The translations under genes and the position numbers were made by a program. The notes below the pieces were generated by a model that had not been told where the DNA came from, searched no databases, and was given only the letters and a program-made list of their open reading frames with translations. 64,000 nucleotides of DNA from assembly GCA_963930655.1 (NCBI GenBank), contig OZ005612.1, positions 12,715,001 through 12,779,000 of the forward strand, written 5' to 3'. This stretch comes from Myrica gale. Lineage: Eukaryota; Streptophyta; Magnoliopsida; Fagales; Myricaceae. This document shows, piece by piece, positions 47,398 to 59,985 of this stretch (the first letter of the stretch is position 1; each line of letters begins with the position of its first letter).

Positions 47398-47956
47398 ATG
47401 CCACCGAGTAGTCGACCCCCACGTTCCCAGCATTCGGGCACGCCTTCTCAGAGAAGGATGACAGCACATGAGTATCGCAGCCTGTTCAGGGTTAACCATA
47501 AAACCCAAGGTTCGACAAGACCGTTGGGAAGCCATGTGGCTCCGACTCACGCATCACATGAAACCGATAGAGGAGACCCGAGGAGAGCGTACCAAACTCA
47601 TGTATCCTATTGGCAGCAAGGTATGGCGGGGACATACCAGCCCCCGCCACCCCCGGCACTAGACCAACCTGGACCTTCCAGGTGGGGTCAACCCTTATCT
47701 CCAGATTGCTCTGGATACCTGTAAGACATTTATTAGCCGGAGTCGCCAATAAATGTCATTCCCTTAAGAACCGTTTTACTAGAAAATTTTGAGGAAGATC
47801 CAGAGGAGGATCCAGAAGAGGATCCAGAAGAGGATCCAGAGGAGGACCCAGAAGAGGATCCGGAGGAGGATCCAGAGGAGGCTCCGGAAGAGGAACCTAT
47901 GGAACAAAATCCGATGCCTAATGAGACAAGAGAACAACCTCAGGAAGAACCTAGAG
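47398..47956 (+). CDS. Post-pol accessory ORF of element F (EEDP repeat), truncated
   Basis: About 160 bp after pol a second reading starts MPPSSRPPRSQHSGTPSQRR. It includes YQTHVSYWQQGMAGTYQPP and the same proline-rich segment as at base 43, and further on the acidic repeat zone at 47791-47898. It is a fossil copy, cut at the junction with LTR H. It has no membrane segment, Cys-rich domain or known motif, so no function is proposed. Together with 43-633 it shows a gene-like region shared by family 1 elements between pol and the 3' LTR. Confidence 0.5.
47791..47898 (+). repeat. 12-bp coding minisatellite, seven EEDP units plus two variants
   Basis: Seven gaggatcca-type 12-bp units encode EEDP, followed by EEAP and EEEP. 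The copy at 211 has five units. Confidence 0.85.
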
Positions 47957-48597
47957 CACCAAACCAACTTCCTCCCACTTATACAACTTCAACTCGAAGT
48001 TTATAACCAAACCATGGTTCCATATTCATCAAGTTAACACCATTGCATTTACCCATTTTCTTGGGCTTTTTACCCAACACCTAGTGTGCATTATTGGCCC
48101 TCTTGCCTATTTTTCCAGATCTGAACCTATCTCTAACAATTAGGGTTTAGTGGTTCTCAATATGACTAGCATACATACAACCTAATGCACCAACCCCTGA
48201 GTTCGGCCATACTTGCTAAATTTAGGTTTCAATCCTCTTTTAGCCCTTTTATCAAACACCTAGAGCACTAAACCAATTTCTCAAGAACCCTAATTTCGGA
48301 TTCAACCATTTTTCCATGTTCTCATGTAAAAATCTGTGCTACACTTAAGCACTTGCAAGATCTACCCTAAACATGCATAGATCCACACTTAGCATGCATA
48401 GATCTACACTAAACATGCATAGATCTAAACTAAACATCCATGAACACAAGGACAAAAACTACTTAGACAACCCACCATCAAACCACAACCACCCAACAAG
48501 AGAAAACAAGAAGATTCTTAGAGAGAGAGAGAGTAGCATGATTTTCGGCCAGCAAGGTTTCCTAAGAGGGCTGGATTTTTACCTTGCTTCACCTCTT

Positions 48598-48712
48598 CCT
48601 CCTTCTTTCCTTCTTCTTTCTCCTTCTCCTTCCTTCTTCTTCTTCTTCTTCTTCTTCTTCTTCTTCTTCTTCTTCCTTCTTCCTTCTTCTTCCTTCTTCC
48701 TTCTTCTTCTAC
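48598..48712. repeat. CTT-rich microsatellite in LTR H
   Basis: A long uninterrupted run of CTT units, then CTTCTTC variants. The matching tract in LTR I is shorter. Confidence 0.9.
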
Positions 48713-48910
48713 GGTTGGGTGACTTAGGGCAAGGGAGGTATGGTTTGGGTAAAGGAAAATGTGAAATGTGTGAAAGAGAGGAGGGGGTGTGGTGTTTAAC
48801 GTGAAAATGGTTTGGGGAAAAGACAGGGTTGCCCTCCCTTATTTCCCCCTTTTCATGAATTCCACCTCACATGTTTTTTAATCCGACAAAATTTCGAAAA
48901 TGTAGTTAGA

Positions 48911-49310
48911 TGTGTCGACACCATCACTCAAGGTGTCGACACTTCCACACTTGGTCAAAAATCACTTAAGCTTCGGAAAAATGTAAACTTTCGGGTTTTA
49001 GTTAGATGTGTCGACACCATCACTCAAGGTGTCGACACTTCCAACACTTAGTCAAAAATCACTTTAGCTTCGGAAAAATGTAAACTTTCGGGTTTTAGTT
49101 AGATGTGTCGACACCATCACTCAAGGTGTCGACACTTCCAACACTTGGTCAAAAATCACTTAAGCTTCGGAAAAATGTAAACTTTCGGGTTTTAGTTAGA
49201 TGTGTCGACACCATCACTCAAGGTGTCGACACTTCCAACACTTAGTCTAAAATCACTTGAGCTTCGGAAAAATGTAAACTTTCGGGTTTTAGTTTAATGT
49301 GTCGACACTT
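48911..49310. repeat. GTGTCGACAC tandem array in LTR H (five units)
   Basis: Palindromes begin at about 48912, 49008, 49104, 49202 and 49299, so the period is 96-98 bp. Each unit also carries the 'cggaaaaatgtaaactttcg' spacer. The last unit has lost one palindrome of the pair. Confidence 0.9.
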
Positions 49311-49409
49311 ACATCAAAATCACTATTTTAATCATACATACATATTGAGGGAATCATAAGCAAAAATCTCTCTCTTATAAAACGACATAAATAAGGTTGG
49401 GATCTCACA

Positions 49410-51100
49410 CCGTTGGTGTTAATTAAACCCTAATCAAGACATGTATAAGTATATATTATATTGCAATAAAAATATTAATGATTAAATAACCTAAGTTTTG
49501 AGTATTAGTTAAAGAAAAGAGTAAATAAAATATTTAAATGATTAAAAGAATTAAAGTGATATACATATATATATATGTGTGATATCGAAGAAATATAATA
49601 TAGTTGCTATTCGGATATATTCCGATGGACGGGAAGTACGAAGTTAAGAGATGATCAGGAAGTTCAAATTGGATTAAGAGAAATTCAGCAACTATATTAT
49701 GTCGTTAAGATTAAGTTAAGTGCTTAATTATCACTATTCGTTCCTTAGTGGATTTCAAGATAGGTTTCCTCGAATAGTTCATAGAACCGAGCGTGTTGAT
49801 ATACTTTCATGTAAACTTAGTATATTAAGAATCGAACTTATTCTTTGTAGGCAAAGAGCCAAGTGAGATCTAAGGAGATTTACTAGGAGTACTGTAAGTG
49901 GATACTGTAAGTGGGCAGTAAGTGTTTCTTTTTCAAAACTGGAATGACACACTGCATCGTTTCATGAACAAGCATGAGAGTTTAATCGAGCATGACACGA
50001 CATGTGCATTGCATGAATTTTTCAAGAAGAATGTTTATACAATGATTTTATGGAAAGACTATGAAAAGTTTTGTGAAACGATAAGTTAAGTTAAGGGGCA
50101 CTGGTCGGTACCGTACCATCAAGATGGACTCCCATACCGAAGGACGAATGTGAGAAGGATGGGTGAATCCACGAGGTTGTGCAACCACACCGAGGAACGT
50201 TGCTCGAGAAGGTGTGGGGCCTCCAAGGGTCATGTCTAGCCACTGAAGGACGAATGCGAGAAGGTGTGCTAGCTTGACCATATGTAAGGTCTCCAAAGGA
50301 AATCGGGGACGGTTCCAAAGGGAACGCACAACCCTGACTTCAGGGGTTAAATGGAGCAAGTAAGCCCACAAGTATGAATAAGTGATTTTCAAGGGCCAAA
50401 GGCCAATTTCAAGTACAAGTTATGAAAGAAATATTTTCAAGGGCCTGGGGCCAATTTCAAGATTTGAAATGCATTTGAAAAGGCCAAGAGTGGCAAGAGA
50501 TTTTAGTGCATGACATGTGCATCACGGAGCATGCATATGCATCATGGTTTTTATGCACTATCTCATGACTTACAGTTATGCGTTTCTTTTCTTAACTCTA
50601 CAGTGTATTGAAGTAAGTATGTTTTTAAAGTCATGTTTATCAAAGCTCATGTTTCAAATTGTTGTTCCTTACTGAGTCTTTCGACTCATAGTTTTTAAAT
50701 CGTATCATTCCAGATCCACAAGATAACTGGGGAGCAGAGGAGTATCTCACGTAGAAATCCTGGAAGTTTGGGAATTGGAGCCGGAGTTGGTGAACTCCGA
50801 GGTAGCACTAGTGAGTGCTGGTTTTGATTGAGTGGCAGTATGTTGCCCTAGTACGTTTTGTATAAGTTTGCAAACAAGATGCAATGTAAAGACCTTTCTG
50901 AATTATAACTCGTATACCGAGGGGTTATGTTCATCGAGCTTGTATCGCAGCCAACATGTGGATCCTGAGTGAGCCATCCTATGCGTTTTTTTAAAAAAAA
51001 AAAAAGTTTCCGCTGTAAGAGTTAGTGTAAGAGCTGGAGTGTTCTCGGGGAATGCTCGCGGCTGTCACAGTCCCTGCGGGATGGCGTTCGGGGCGTGACA
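49410..51100 (+). mobile_element. LTR fragment G, family 1 variant, 3' part
   Basis: It begins at a point matching about 3286 of LTR A and ends CGGGGCGTGACA at 51100. The module is at about 49940-50714, with TGAGTC-tttc-GACTCA near 50673. A stretch at about 49590-49860 ('attcggatatattccg' zone) has no counterpart in A, E or F, so this is a distinct variant. It abuts the Athila copy at 51101. Confidence 0.8.
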
Positions 51101-54100
51101 ATCTTACTAGGAGTCAGCAATTCAGCCTAATCACAGTAAAATGCAATATTGTAATGACAAGTATAAATGAATATATTGCATGATTGCAAAACGTACAAAT
51201 CCCTCCCCCCAACTAATTGAAGCAGTGTCCTCAATGCAAAAAGAGAAACAGGAAATTAGAGACAAGAGAATATGGAGAAGTGACATATGTGAAAATAGTG
51301 CAAAGTAAGAACAATATGTACAAGAGAAGAAAATTCTACTCAAGAGTCACAAGAGGATTGGACAACCTGAGTTTTAGCACTGGGATCATAAGGAGACAAA
51401 AAGGACTTAAGGCGCTGACCATTGACAGTAATAGAGGTACCACTCTTGGGATTTTGAATTTCCACCGCCCCATGATCATGAATTTTGGTGATGATATAAG
51501 GGCCATGCCAGTGAGACTTTAACTTACCAGGAAAAACATGTGCTCCTTTGCCAATTGAGCATTGTCATATGCATTGCGACGAGCTTCATCCAATTCAGTA
51601 ATCTGCAATTTTCTCAACCCTGAAGCTTCATCAAGTGACATGTTAACTTGTTTAAATGCCCAAAGAGCACGATGTTGAATCTCCACAGGTATGTGACAAG
51701 CACGACCATAAACTAAACGATAAGGAGACATGCCAAGAGTAGTTTTAAAAGCAGTGCAATAAGCCCACAAGGCATCAAGGAGTCTAAGAGACCAATCCTT
51801 TCTATTAGGATTAACTGTTTTCTCGAAAATGAGTTTTATCTCACGGTTTGCTAACTCGGCTTGCCCATTTGTTTGGGGGTGATATGAAGTAGAGACTCGA
51901 TGAGTGACTCCATATTTCTTCAAGAGGTTGGAAAATGGTTTGTTACAAAAATGAGAATCTCCATCACTAATGATAACCTTGGGCATACCAAAACGAGCAA
52001 AAAGAGATTGCAGAAATTTAAAGACAACACGATGGTCATTTGTTTCGCAAGCTATGGCCTCCACCCATTTAGAAACATAATCCACAGCCAATAAAATATA
52101 AGTATGTCCAAAGGAAACTGGAAAAGGACCCATGAAATCAATTCCCCAACAGTAAAAAATTTCCAAAGTAAGAATTGGGGAGAGAGGCATCATGTTTCTT
52201 TTGGTGATAGCTACCAACTTTTGACAAGATTCACAAGCCTTACAAAAATTGTAAGCATCTTTAAACATAGAAGGCCAATAAAAACCACTTTGTAAAATTT
52301 TTGCTACTGTTTTCTTTGCAGAAGAATGACCATCACATGCGCCCTTATGACAAAATTCCAAAATGGAAGAAAACTCAACATCAAGAATGCATCTTCAAAT
52401 CAATTGGTCTGAACAGTATTTGAAAAGATAAGGGTCATCAAAATAAAAGTGTCTCACCTCCGCGAAAAATTTGCTCTTGTCTTGAGTAGACCATTCAGAA
52501 GGTACCTGCTCAATCACCAAATAATTAACTATGTTAGCAAACCAAGGAATTGTATTAACTACAAAAAGTTGCTCATCAGGAAAACTATCGTCTAAAGGAA
52601 GAGAAAAAGAGGAAGAAGTGGCTGATGACAATCTTGACAAATGATCCGCTACCACATTTTCAACTCCTTCCTTGTCCTTGATAGTGATGTTAAACTCTTG
52701 TAGCAATAAAATCCAACGAATCAACCTTGGTTTGACATCTTTATTTGACCACAAATATTTGAGACCAGAATGGTCAGTAAAAATGTTAACATAAGACCCA
52801 ATAATGTAAGAACGAAATTTATCCAAGGCAAGCACAACAGCCAACAACTCCTTCTCGGAGGTCGTATAATTTTTTTGGGCATCATTTAAAGTACGACTTG
52901 CATAATAAATGACAGAAGGCTTATTATTGTCCACTCTTTGGCCAAGAACGACACCAAGAGCGAAATCACTAGCGTCTGTCATGATTTCAAAAGGCAAGTC
53001 CCACCGAGGAGATTGCATAATGGGGGGGCAACTGTTAAATGTTCCTTCAGAGTCTCAAAAGCATGCTGGCACTCATCAGTCCAAACAAAAGCAATATCAT
53101 TTTGCAACAAAGTACACAATGGTTTTGCAATACTACTAAAGCCTTGAATGAAACGTCTATAAAAGCCAGCATGACCAAGAAAAGATCTTATATCATTTAC
53201 TGTCCTAGAGGATAGGTAATTGAGAAATCAATTCTATCTTAGCCTTGTCAACCTCTATACCACGCTCAGAAACTAGGTGACCAAGTACTAAGCCACTACT
53301 AACCATAAATTGACATTTTTCCCAATTCAACAACAAATTTTTCTCTTCACATCGTATCAATACAACAACAAGATTTGTCAAGCAGACATCAAATGATTTA
53401 CCAAACACAGAAAAGTCATCCATAAAAACTGCACACATTTCATCCAACATGTCAGAAAAAATACTCATCATACAGCGCTGAAAAGTAGCAGGTGCATTAC
53501 ATAAAACCAAATGACATTCTTCTAAAAGCAAAAGTGCCAAAGGGACAGGTGAAGGTGGTCTTCTCTTGCTCCTCTGGTGCTATGGCAATTTGATAATATC
53601 AAGAAAAACCATCCAGAAAACAATAAAAAGCATTACCAGCTACTTTCTCTAAAATTTGATCTAAGAAAGGTATTGGGAAATGATATTTTTTACTAACTGA
53701 ATTCAACTTTCTGTAGTCAATGCACATTCTCCAACCTGTTGCCTTCCTAGTCGGGATCAACTCACCACTAGTATTTTCAATAACAGTTAAACCAGATTTT
53801 TTTGGAACTACCTGTGTTGGGCTTACCCACTTCCTGTCGCAGATTGGATAAATGATGCCCACAGCTAACAACTTTAGTACCTCTTGCTTTACCACCTCTT
53901 TCAAATTAGGATTCAATCTTCGCTGTGCATCACGAACTGGTCTTGCATCTCCCTCCAGAAAAATATTATGGGTGCAAATAGAGGGATCAATACCCTTAAT
54001 GTCTGCAATGGTCCATCCTATTGCTCCTCGATGTCGTCTTAACACTGCTAATAAATCAGCTTCTTGCTCTAAAGTAAGCTGAGCAGCGATGACCACCGTA

Positions 54101-56922
54101 AATGTACCCTCAGTTAGACCCAAAAAAATATACTTCAAGTTCTCTAGTAGTGGTTTCAATTCCAATGTAGGGACTTCTTCTTCTGATGACTTCATGACTT
54201 CTGGTAAGTCAAGAGCTTCAAAGACTAGCCTACGCCAACTGCCTGTATAGCTCACATCTGACAAGTGAGAGGAGTCATTTGTCTCTATTAGCTGTCCTTC
54301 TACTTCTGTCAATTTTGCTAATGGAGGAACTGTCTCAATAAGAGTCTCAGGCTGCTCGGCAAAGTCATCCTCAAATGCACTATCAGAATCAAGTGTCGTT
54401 GATAGCTCCAAAATTTCAAAGTCATCTATCACATCAGCTGAATGCACCTCTGAATCGTCACATCCACTAAACATCTTGCACGCATTAAATACATTCATCT
54501 CTAATGTCATATTTCCAAATGTGAGCTTCAATACTGCACTGCGACAATTAATCAGTGCGCTGGAGGTAGCAAGGAAAGGGCGTCCAAGAATGATAGCTAC
54601 CTGAAAAATAGTGGAAACTAGCTGCTGCATATCCAAAACTACAAAGTCCACTGGATAGTAAAATTCCTCCACCTGAACCAAAACATCCTCAACAATACCC
54701 TTTGGCACTTTAACTGATCTGTCAGCCAACTGTAGCATGATGGAGGTCTTTTTCAGCTCACCCAACCCCAACTGTTCATAAACTGAGAATGGTAGCAAGT
54801 TCACACTGCTCCCCAAATCAAGTAGAGCTCTCCCAATGCGTGATTCACCAATCATAATAGAAATAGTGGGAGAACAAGGATCTCTGAACTTTTGAGGAGT
54901 CTCACTCGATATCAATGCACTAACTTGCTCTGTTAGAAAAATCTTTCTTCTTTACATTCAACTTTCTCTTTACTGTGCACAAGTGCTTCAGAAATTTTGC
55001 ATATGAAGGAACTTGCTGTATGGCATCCAAAAGCGGAATATTAATCTTCACTTGCTTGAAGATTTCCTGAATCTCAGTATGATATTTGTTCTTTTGGCCA
55101 GCTGCCAATCTCTGAGGATAGGGAACCACAGATCGGAACTCCCTACTAGTCTCTGCCTCATCACTTGCATGTTTCTTTGCTTCAAGCCGGACTTCCTCTG
55201 GTTTCAAATTCTTCTCACCTTCATCTGCCTCATTTACAACTTCAGGTGTCAGGGCAACTGTCTGTCTATCCGCAGGCATCTCAGGTCGGGGAACTTCCTT
55301 TCCGCTTCTTAAAGAAATAACAGCCTTTGATGTTTCAATGGATTCCTCTAAGACATTATGCACTTGTTGCTGCTGATATACTTGAGGATTAGGCTGACGT
55401 TGTGCTGGGAATTTTCCATTGTCAAGAGTGTTCAATGTCGTACTCATCTTATTAATGGTGCCTCGTAATTCATTTATGACCTGAGTGTTCTGACTGTTAG
55501 TGGTGGCCTTAATTTGCATGAACTGCTGAAGTGTGTTGGCCATCTTGCTATACTTTCATCAAAAGACTTCTTTGGTGGAGCAGGGGGTTGAAACTGAGAA
55601 CTCTGAGGAACTACGTGAGATTGAAATCCTGGAGGTGCTGCTGCAAATGGATAGCTCTGAGAAGTTCGATGTGGCTGATACTAGTGTTGAGTAGTAGCCT
55701 GATGAAATGTTTGCTGAGAAGGTGGCACATAAGACTACTGTGAGGACTGCTGAAATTGTGATGAAGACTGGCCAGGCTGATCATTCCTCCATGAGAAATG
55801 TGGGTGAGTCCTCCATCCTGGATTATATGCATTAGAGAAAGGCTGATTCTGTGCTCTGTTGACCCAATTTGCTGATTGAATTTTATTAGACCCACTCTTT
55901 TGGAATACTGACATAATTGGACAATATTTAGTCTTGTGGCTGGAATTAGCACATAGTGAACAAGCATCTACTACTTTGACAGCTTTCACTTTTTCCATCT
56001 CCATAACTTCTAATCTTCTGGTCAATGCAGCTATTCGAGCTTGGACATCAGTGTCTTCCTTAATCTCATATCTGCCCCCACCAGCAATAGCTCCAAGTGG
56101 CTATATTGCTAAAGTTGCTCGATTAGTCCTAGTGTTCCATTGTTGTGCACTCTCAGCAAGATAATCAAAAAACGATAATGCTTCATCTGGTTCTTTGCTA
56201 AAGAATTCCCCATTACACATAATCTGAACAAACTGGTTGTAATCAGGGGTGAGAGCAGTGTAAAAATAATTGACTAGCCTCCAAGATTCAAAACCATGAT
56301 GAGGACAAATATTAACCAAGTCTTTGAACCTTTCCCAACTGGTATGGAAAGTCTCTTCAGGTTTTTGAGTGAACTGGCTAATCTGCTCATGTAGAAATTG
56401 TGTTCTCTGAAAAGGAAAGAATTTATGTAAGAACTCACGCTGCATATCAAACCAACTAGAGATAAATTAGACTTCAAAGAATTAAACCAAATCTTCACTT
56501 TATCCTTTAAAGAGAAAGGAAATAAACGAAGTTTAACAAATTCATCTGTAGCAGCTCTAGTAATAAATGTAGTGCAAGCAAGCTCAAAGTCCGTCAGGTG
56601 GAATTGAGGTACAATTAACATCATGCCATGCTTAATTGAAAAATTAGAAGCATCATCAGGTAAGGCAATGCATGATGGTGTTGAGGTGCGAGTGGGCTGC
56701 AAGTAATCTCTTAATGTTCTAGGTGCTTGTTCAGCCATATCTTCAACAATAACAGAATTTTCCAAATCAGTATTTAAATCAATGCTATTAGTATCCAACT
56801 CAACACTTGGCACACTATCACTATACACACTATCAGTAGAATTCACTTTATCTAGTATATGTGTATATCTCTTGCCCAATTCATCAAACATGAATGCCTA
56901 AGAGAGTAATATAAAGTGTATG
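51101..56922 (-). mobile_element. Athila-type Ty3/Gypsy element, copy 2 (gag to integrase)
   Basis: A minus-strand fossil. Parts in its own order: gag (about 56.9-54.9 kb, with RTLRDYLQPTRTSTPS, a CSLCANSSHKTKYC zinc-knuckle-like segment and a Gln-rich linker), protease (DLGSSVNLLPFSVYEQLGLG, about 54.8 kb), RT ([25 protein letters not shown]), RNase H ([17 protein letters not shown], about 53.0 kb), and integrase ([36 protein letters not shown], about 52.3-51.5 kb). Its 3' end is cut by LTR G and its 5' end by the K element at 56922. It is broken in about six places. Its lineage is the same as copy 1, and the two overlap in the pol region, so they are separate insertions. Confidence 0.92.
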
Positions 56923-57404
56923 TGTCACGCCCCGAACGCTAGCTAAACGAGGCTAATGACAGCCGCGAGCATTCCCGGCATGGGACGCTCCAGCGTACTT
57001 ACTACTATACTTGCAGCGGAAAAGACGTTGATGCTTCAATGTTAAAAAGAAACCTTATAATGCTAGCGTATAACGTGCATAAGAACATACTTTCCATTGA
57101 TAACTCAAGGTTGTTAAACATATTCTCAAAATATCAACCAGTTTAAAACATTAACTAACTAAGCCAAATGAAACCCATGACCACCACATCACGGTGGCTC
57201 ATGCCGGCTTTTACAAAAATTAGCTAAATCTTTCCTAACGTTAGCAAACAAGAGAGACATTTCATCAACCCTTCTCCTAGGGTTCAAGGTCCTCTTCTTA
57301 AGATTCCACCCCTGTAACATCATCTGGAATGATACAATTTAAAACTGTGAGTCGAAAGACTCAGTAAGGAATTATAGCTAAAACATGGGTTGAAATTGTA
57401 AGCA

Positions 57405-57565
57405 TGCACTTGAACTTGAAATCATCATGAACTTAAAATCATAATGAACTTAAAATCATAAACATGCACTTGAACTTGAAATCATCATGAACTTGAAATC
57501 ATAATGAACTTAAAATAATCATGAACTTAAACATAATGTAGTTCACGTACTTGAACTTGAAATAT
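57405..57565. repeat. Short tandem repeats (aacttgaaatcatcatg / aacttaaaatcataatg) in LTR K
   Basis: Alternating 17-20 bp units repeat about eight times. LTRs B and I do not show this expansion at the same place. Confidence 0.75.
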
Positions 57566-59274
57566 CATGTAAACGTATGTAATTCATGCATGATCATGAA
57601 TTTTGATGCACGTGTATGCCTCATGATTGCATATGCACATGCACTTGCTCTTGAAAACTTCACTATTACTTATAAATCTCTTGCTTTTGGAAAATCTTTC
57701 CAATCCTTATCTTATGGGCTACTTAAGCTCCACCTACCCCTGACATCAGGGTTGTGCGTTCCCGTAGGAACAGTCCCTTATTTCCCTTAGGGACCTTACA
57801 TATGGTCGAGCTAGCTCACCTTCTCTCATTCGTCCTTCAGTGGCTAGACACGACCCTTGAGGTTCACACCTTCTTGCAAGCATCCTTCAGTGTGATTGCA
57901 CTTACCTCATGGACTACCCATCCTTCTTGCAAGCATCCTTCGGTATGGGTGTCCTAGGTGACATTCATCCTTCACGTAAACGTCCTTCGGAAATGGATGC
58001 ACCTTCTTGACTTGGTACGGTACCGACCGACTTGGGTTCGTTAATTAACTTGTCATAAAACTTGTCATAAAGTAGCATAAAAATGGTACTTTCTTTTGCA
58101 TAAAATGTCTCATTTCTCATGAGGAAAATGAATGCAAATGATCATGATGCATTCATGTCGTGCTTGGTAATGTCATGCTTGATATGCTTATTCATGAATA
58201 TTCTTCATGCAGTGTATCATTCCAGTTTGTAAAGATTTTCACTTACCTTAGGCTTGCTTGAGTATCGAGTGTCTCGTTACCTACAATGAACCGTACTATT
58301 GTCATTCATAGGTTCACTAAACGTATATAGTAATCAATACATTACTCACACGAATCTGTTTTAATAGACCCTCACACTAATTTTTCATACCATAACATAT
58401 TCGTCATACCTCTAATTCACATGCAAGTTATCTTAAAACGCTCTCTTTCTTAACTTGAAACAAATTCCAAGACCAACCCCGTAAAATTGGACTAAAATAT
58501 CAAGAGATAACCACCAATGCAACAAAACACACTTTCTATTCCAGCCTTGAAATCTGCATATGTAACTCCAGAAATCACAACAATCTCCAACAACCAAAAT
58601 CCGAATCTCTACATGTCACAACCAACATCCAAGGCTAACTTAACATCTCATAACAACAACTATACTCTCACCTTCCTCCCGCTTACAACTTCAACTCGAA
58701 GTTTACAACCAAATCATGGTTCCATAATTATCAAGTTAACACCATTGCATGTACCCATTTCTCTTGGGCTGTTTACCAAACACCTAGTGTGCGTTATTGG
58801 TCCTCTTGCCTATTTTCCCAGATCTGAACATATCCCTAACACTTAGGGCTTTGTGGTTCTCAATATCACTAGCATACATACACAATCTAATGCATCAAAC
58901 CCTAGATTCGGCCATACTTGCTCAACTTAGGTTTCAATCCCCTCTTAGGCCTTTTATCAAACACCTAGAGCACATAACCAATTTCTCTTGAACCCTCATT
59001 TCAGATCTAGTCATTTTTCCACATGTTCTCATGTAAAAATCTATGCTACACTTACAAGATCTACCTTGAACATACCTAGATCCACACTAAACATCCATGA
59101 ATCACAAGGAGAACACTACTTAGACAAATTACCAACAAATCACAACCAACCAACAAAAGAAAACAAGAACATCACCAACCACAACTAACCAACAAGAGGA
59201 AACAAGAAGAGAATAGAGAGAGAGAGAGAGAGAGAGTAGCACGATTTTCGGCCAGCAAGGATTTACCTCGCTTC

Positions 59275-59360
59275 TCTCCTCTTCCTCCTTCTTTTCTTCT
59301 CCTTCTTCTTCTCCTTCTTCCTCTCCTTCTTCCTTCTTCTTCTTCCTTCTTCTTCTTTCG
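59275..59360. repeat. CTT/CTCCTT-rich tract in LTR K
   Basis: An interrupted pyrimidine tract; in LTR sense it is a GAA/GGA-rich leader. Confidence 0.8.
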
Positions 59361-59539
59361 GGTGGGTGACTTAGGGCAAGGGAAAATGAAAAGGCTGAAG
59401 AGAGGGGAAAAATGAAGTGTTCGGCAAAGGGGGAGAGAGTAATAGGCGTGAAAATGGTTGGGGAAAAGACAAGTTTGCCCTCCCCCTACTTCATAAATTT
59501 CAACTCGCGTATTTTAAACCGGTAAAATTCCGGAATGTA

Positions 59540-59985
59540 GTTATATGTGTCGACACCATCACTCAAGGTGTCGACACTTACAACATATTTAGTAAGATGT
59601 GTCGACACCATCACTCAAGGTGTCGACACTTCCAACACTTAGCCATAGTGGGAAAAATGTAAACTCTCGGGTTTCAATTAGATGTGTCGACACCATCACT
59701 CAAGGTGTCGACACTTCCATCACTTGGTCAAAATCCACGGGAGTTCTGGAAAAAGGCGAACTCTCGGGTTTCAGTTGGATGTGTCGACACCATCACTCAA
59801 GGTGTCGACACTTCCAACACTTAGTAAAAATCACTCTAGTTCCGGAAAGATATAAACGCTCGGGTATCAGTCTAATGTGTCGACACTATGACTCAAAGTG
59901 TCGACACTTACAACACTTAGTCAAAATTCACTTTGGTCTCCAGGAAAAGGTAAACTTTCAGGTGTTAGTATAATGTGTCGACACT
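59540..59985. repeat. GTGTCGACAC tandem array in LTR K (about six units)
   Basis: Palindromes begin near 59547, 59599, 59684, 59781, 59877 and 59975. The first spacing is short (52 bp), the others 85-98 bp. This is the longest of the three arrays in the window. Confidence 0.88.

Larger units (their letters stand above)
42609..47956 (+). mobile_element. Internal domain of Tekay/Del-like Ty3/Gypsy element F (gag-pol and post-pol ORF)
   Basis: Gag starts with MALRRPTRSQEPE (about 42769) and runs to a zinc knuckle [14 protein letters not shown] (about 43670). Protease with LFDSR-THSF is near 43880, RT with FIDDILIYS near 44905, RNase H with [13 protein letters not shown] near 45340, integrase with the HHCC region near 46000-46110 and the DDE core to about 46520, and a chromodomain-like end ([14 protein letters not shown]) near 47155. 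A post-pol ORF follows. Pol is closely related to that of the K element. The copy is broken in about three or four places and lacks its 3' end, which is replaced by LTR fragment H. The lineage call (Tekay/Del) rests on the long LTRs, the Met primer and the C-terminal domain. Confidence 0.92.
47957..49409 (-). mobile_element. LTR fragment H, family 2, truncated
   Basis: It is minus-oriented, and its right end GGGATCTCACA (49409) is the LTR start. It corresponds to about 33345-34570 of LTR I and has a longer GTGTCGACAC array and CTT tract. The left side is joined to element F at a shared 'cctagagcacca' stretch, which suggests a microhomology-type junction. Confidence 0.85.

Noticed and set aside
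31842-51100. Possible segmental duplication, since [minus family 2 LTR]-[plus family 1 LTR piece]-[minus Athila] occurs at 31842-38753 and again at 47957-56922
   Set aside because: The breakpoints between the parts differ in the two places (J and G start at different LTR positions, and the Athila edges differ), so they look like separate insertions rather than one duplicated block.
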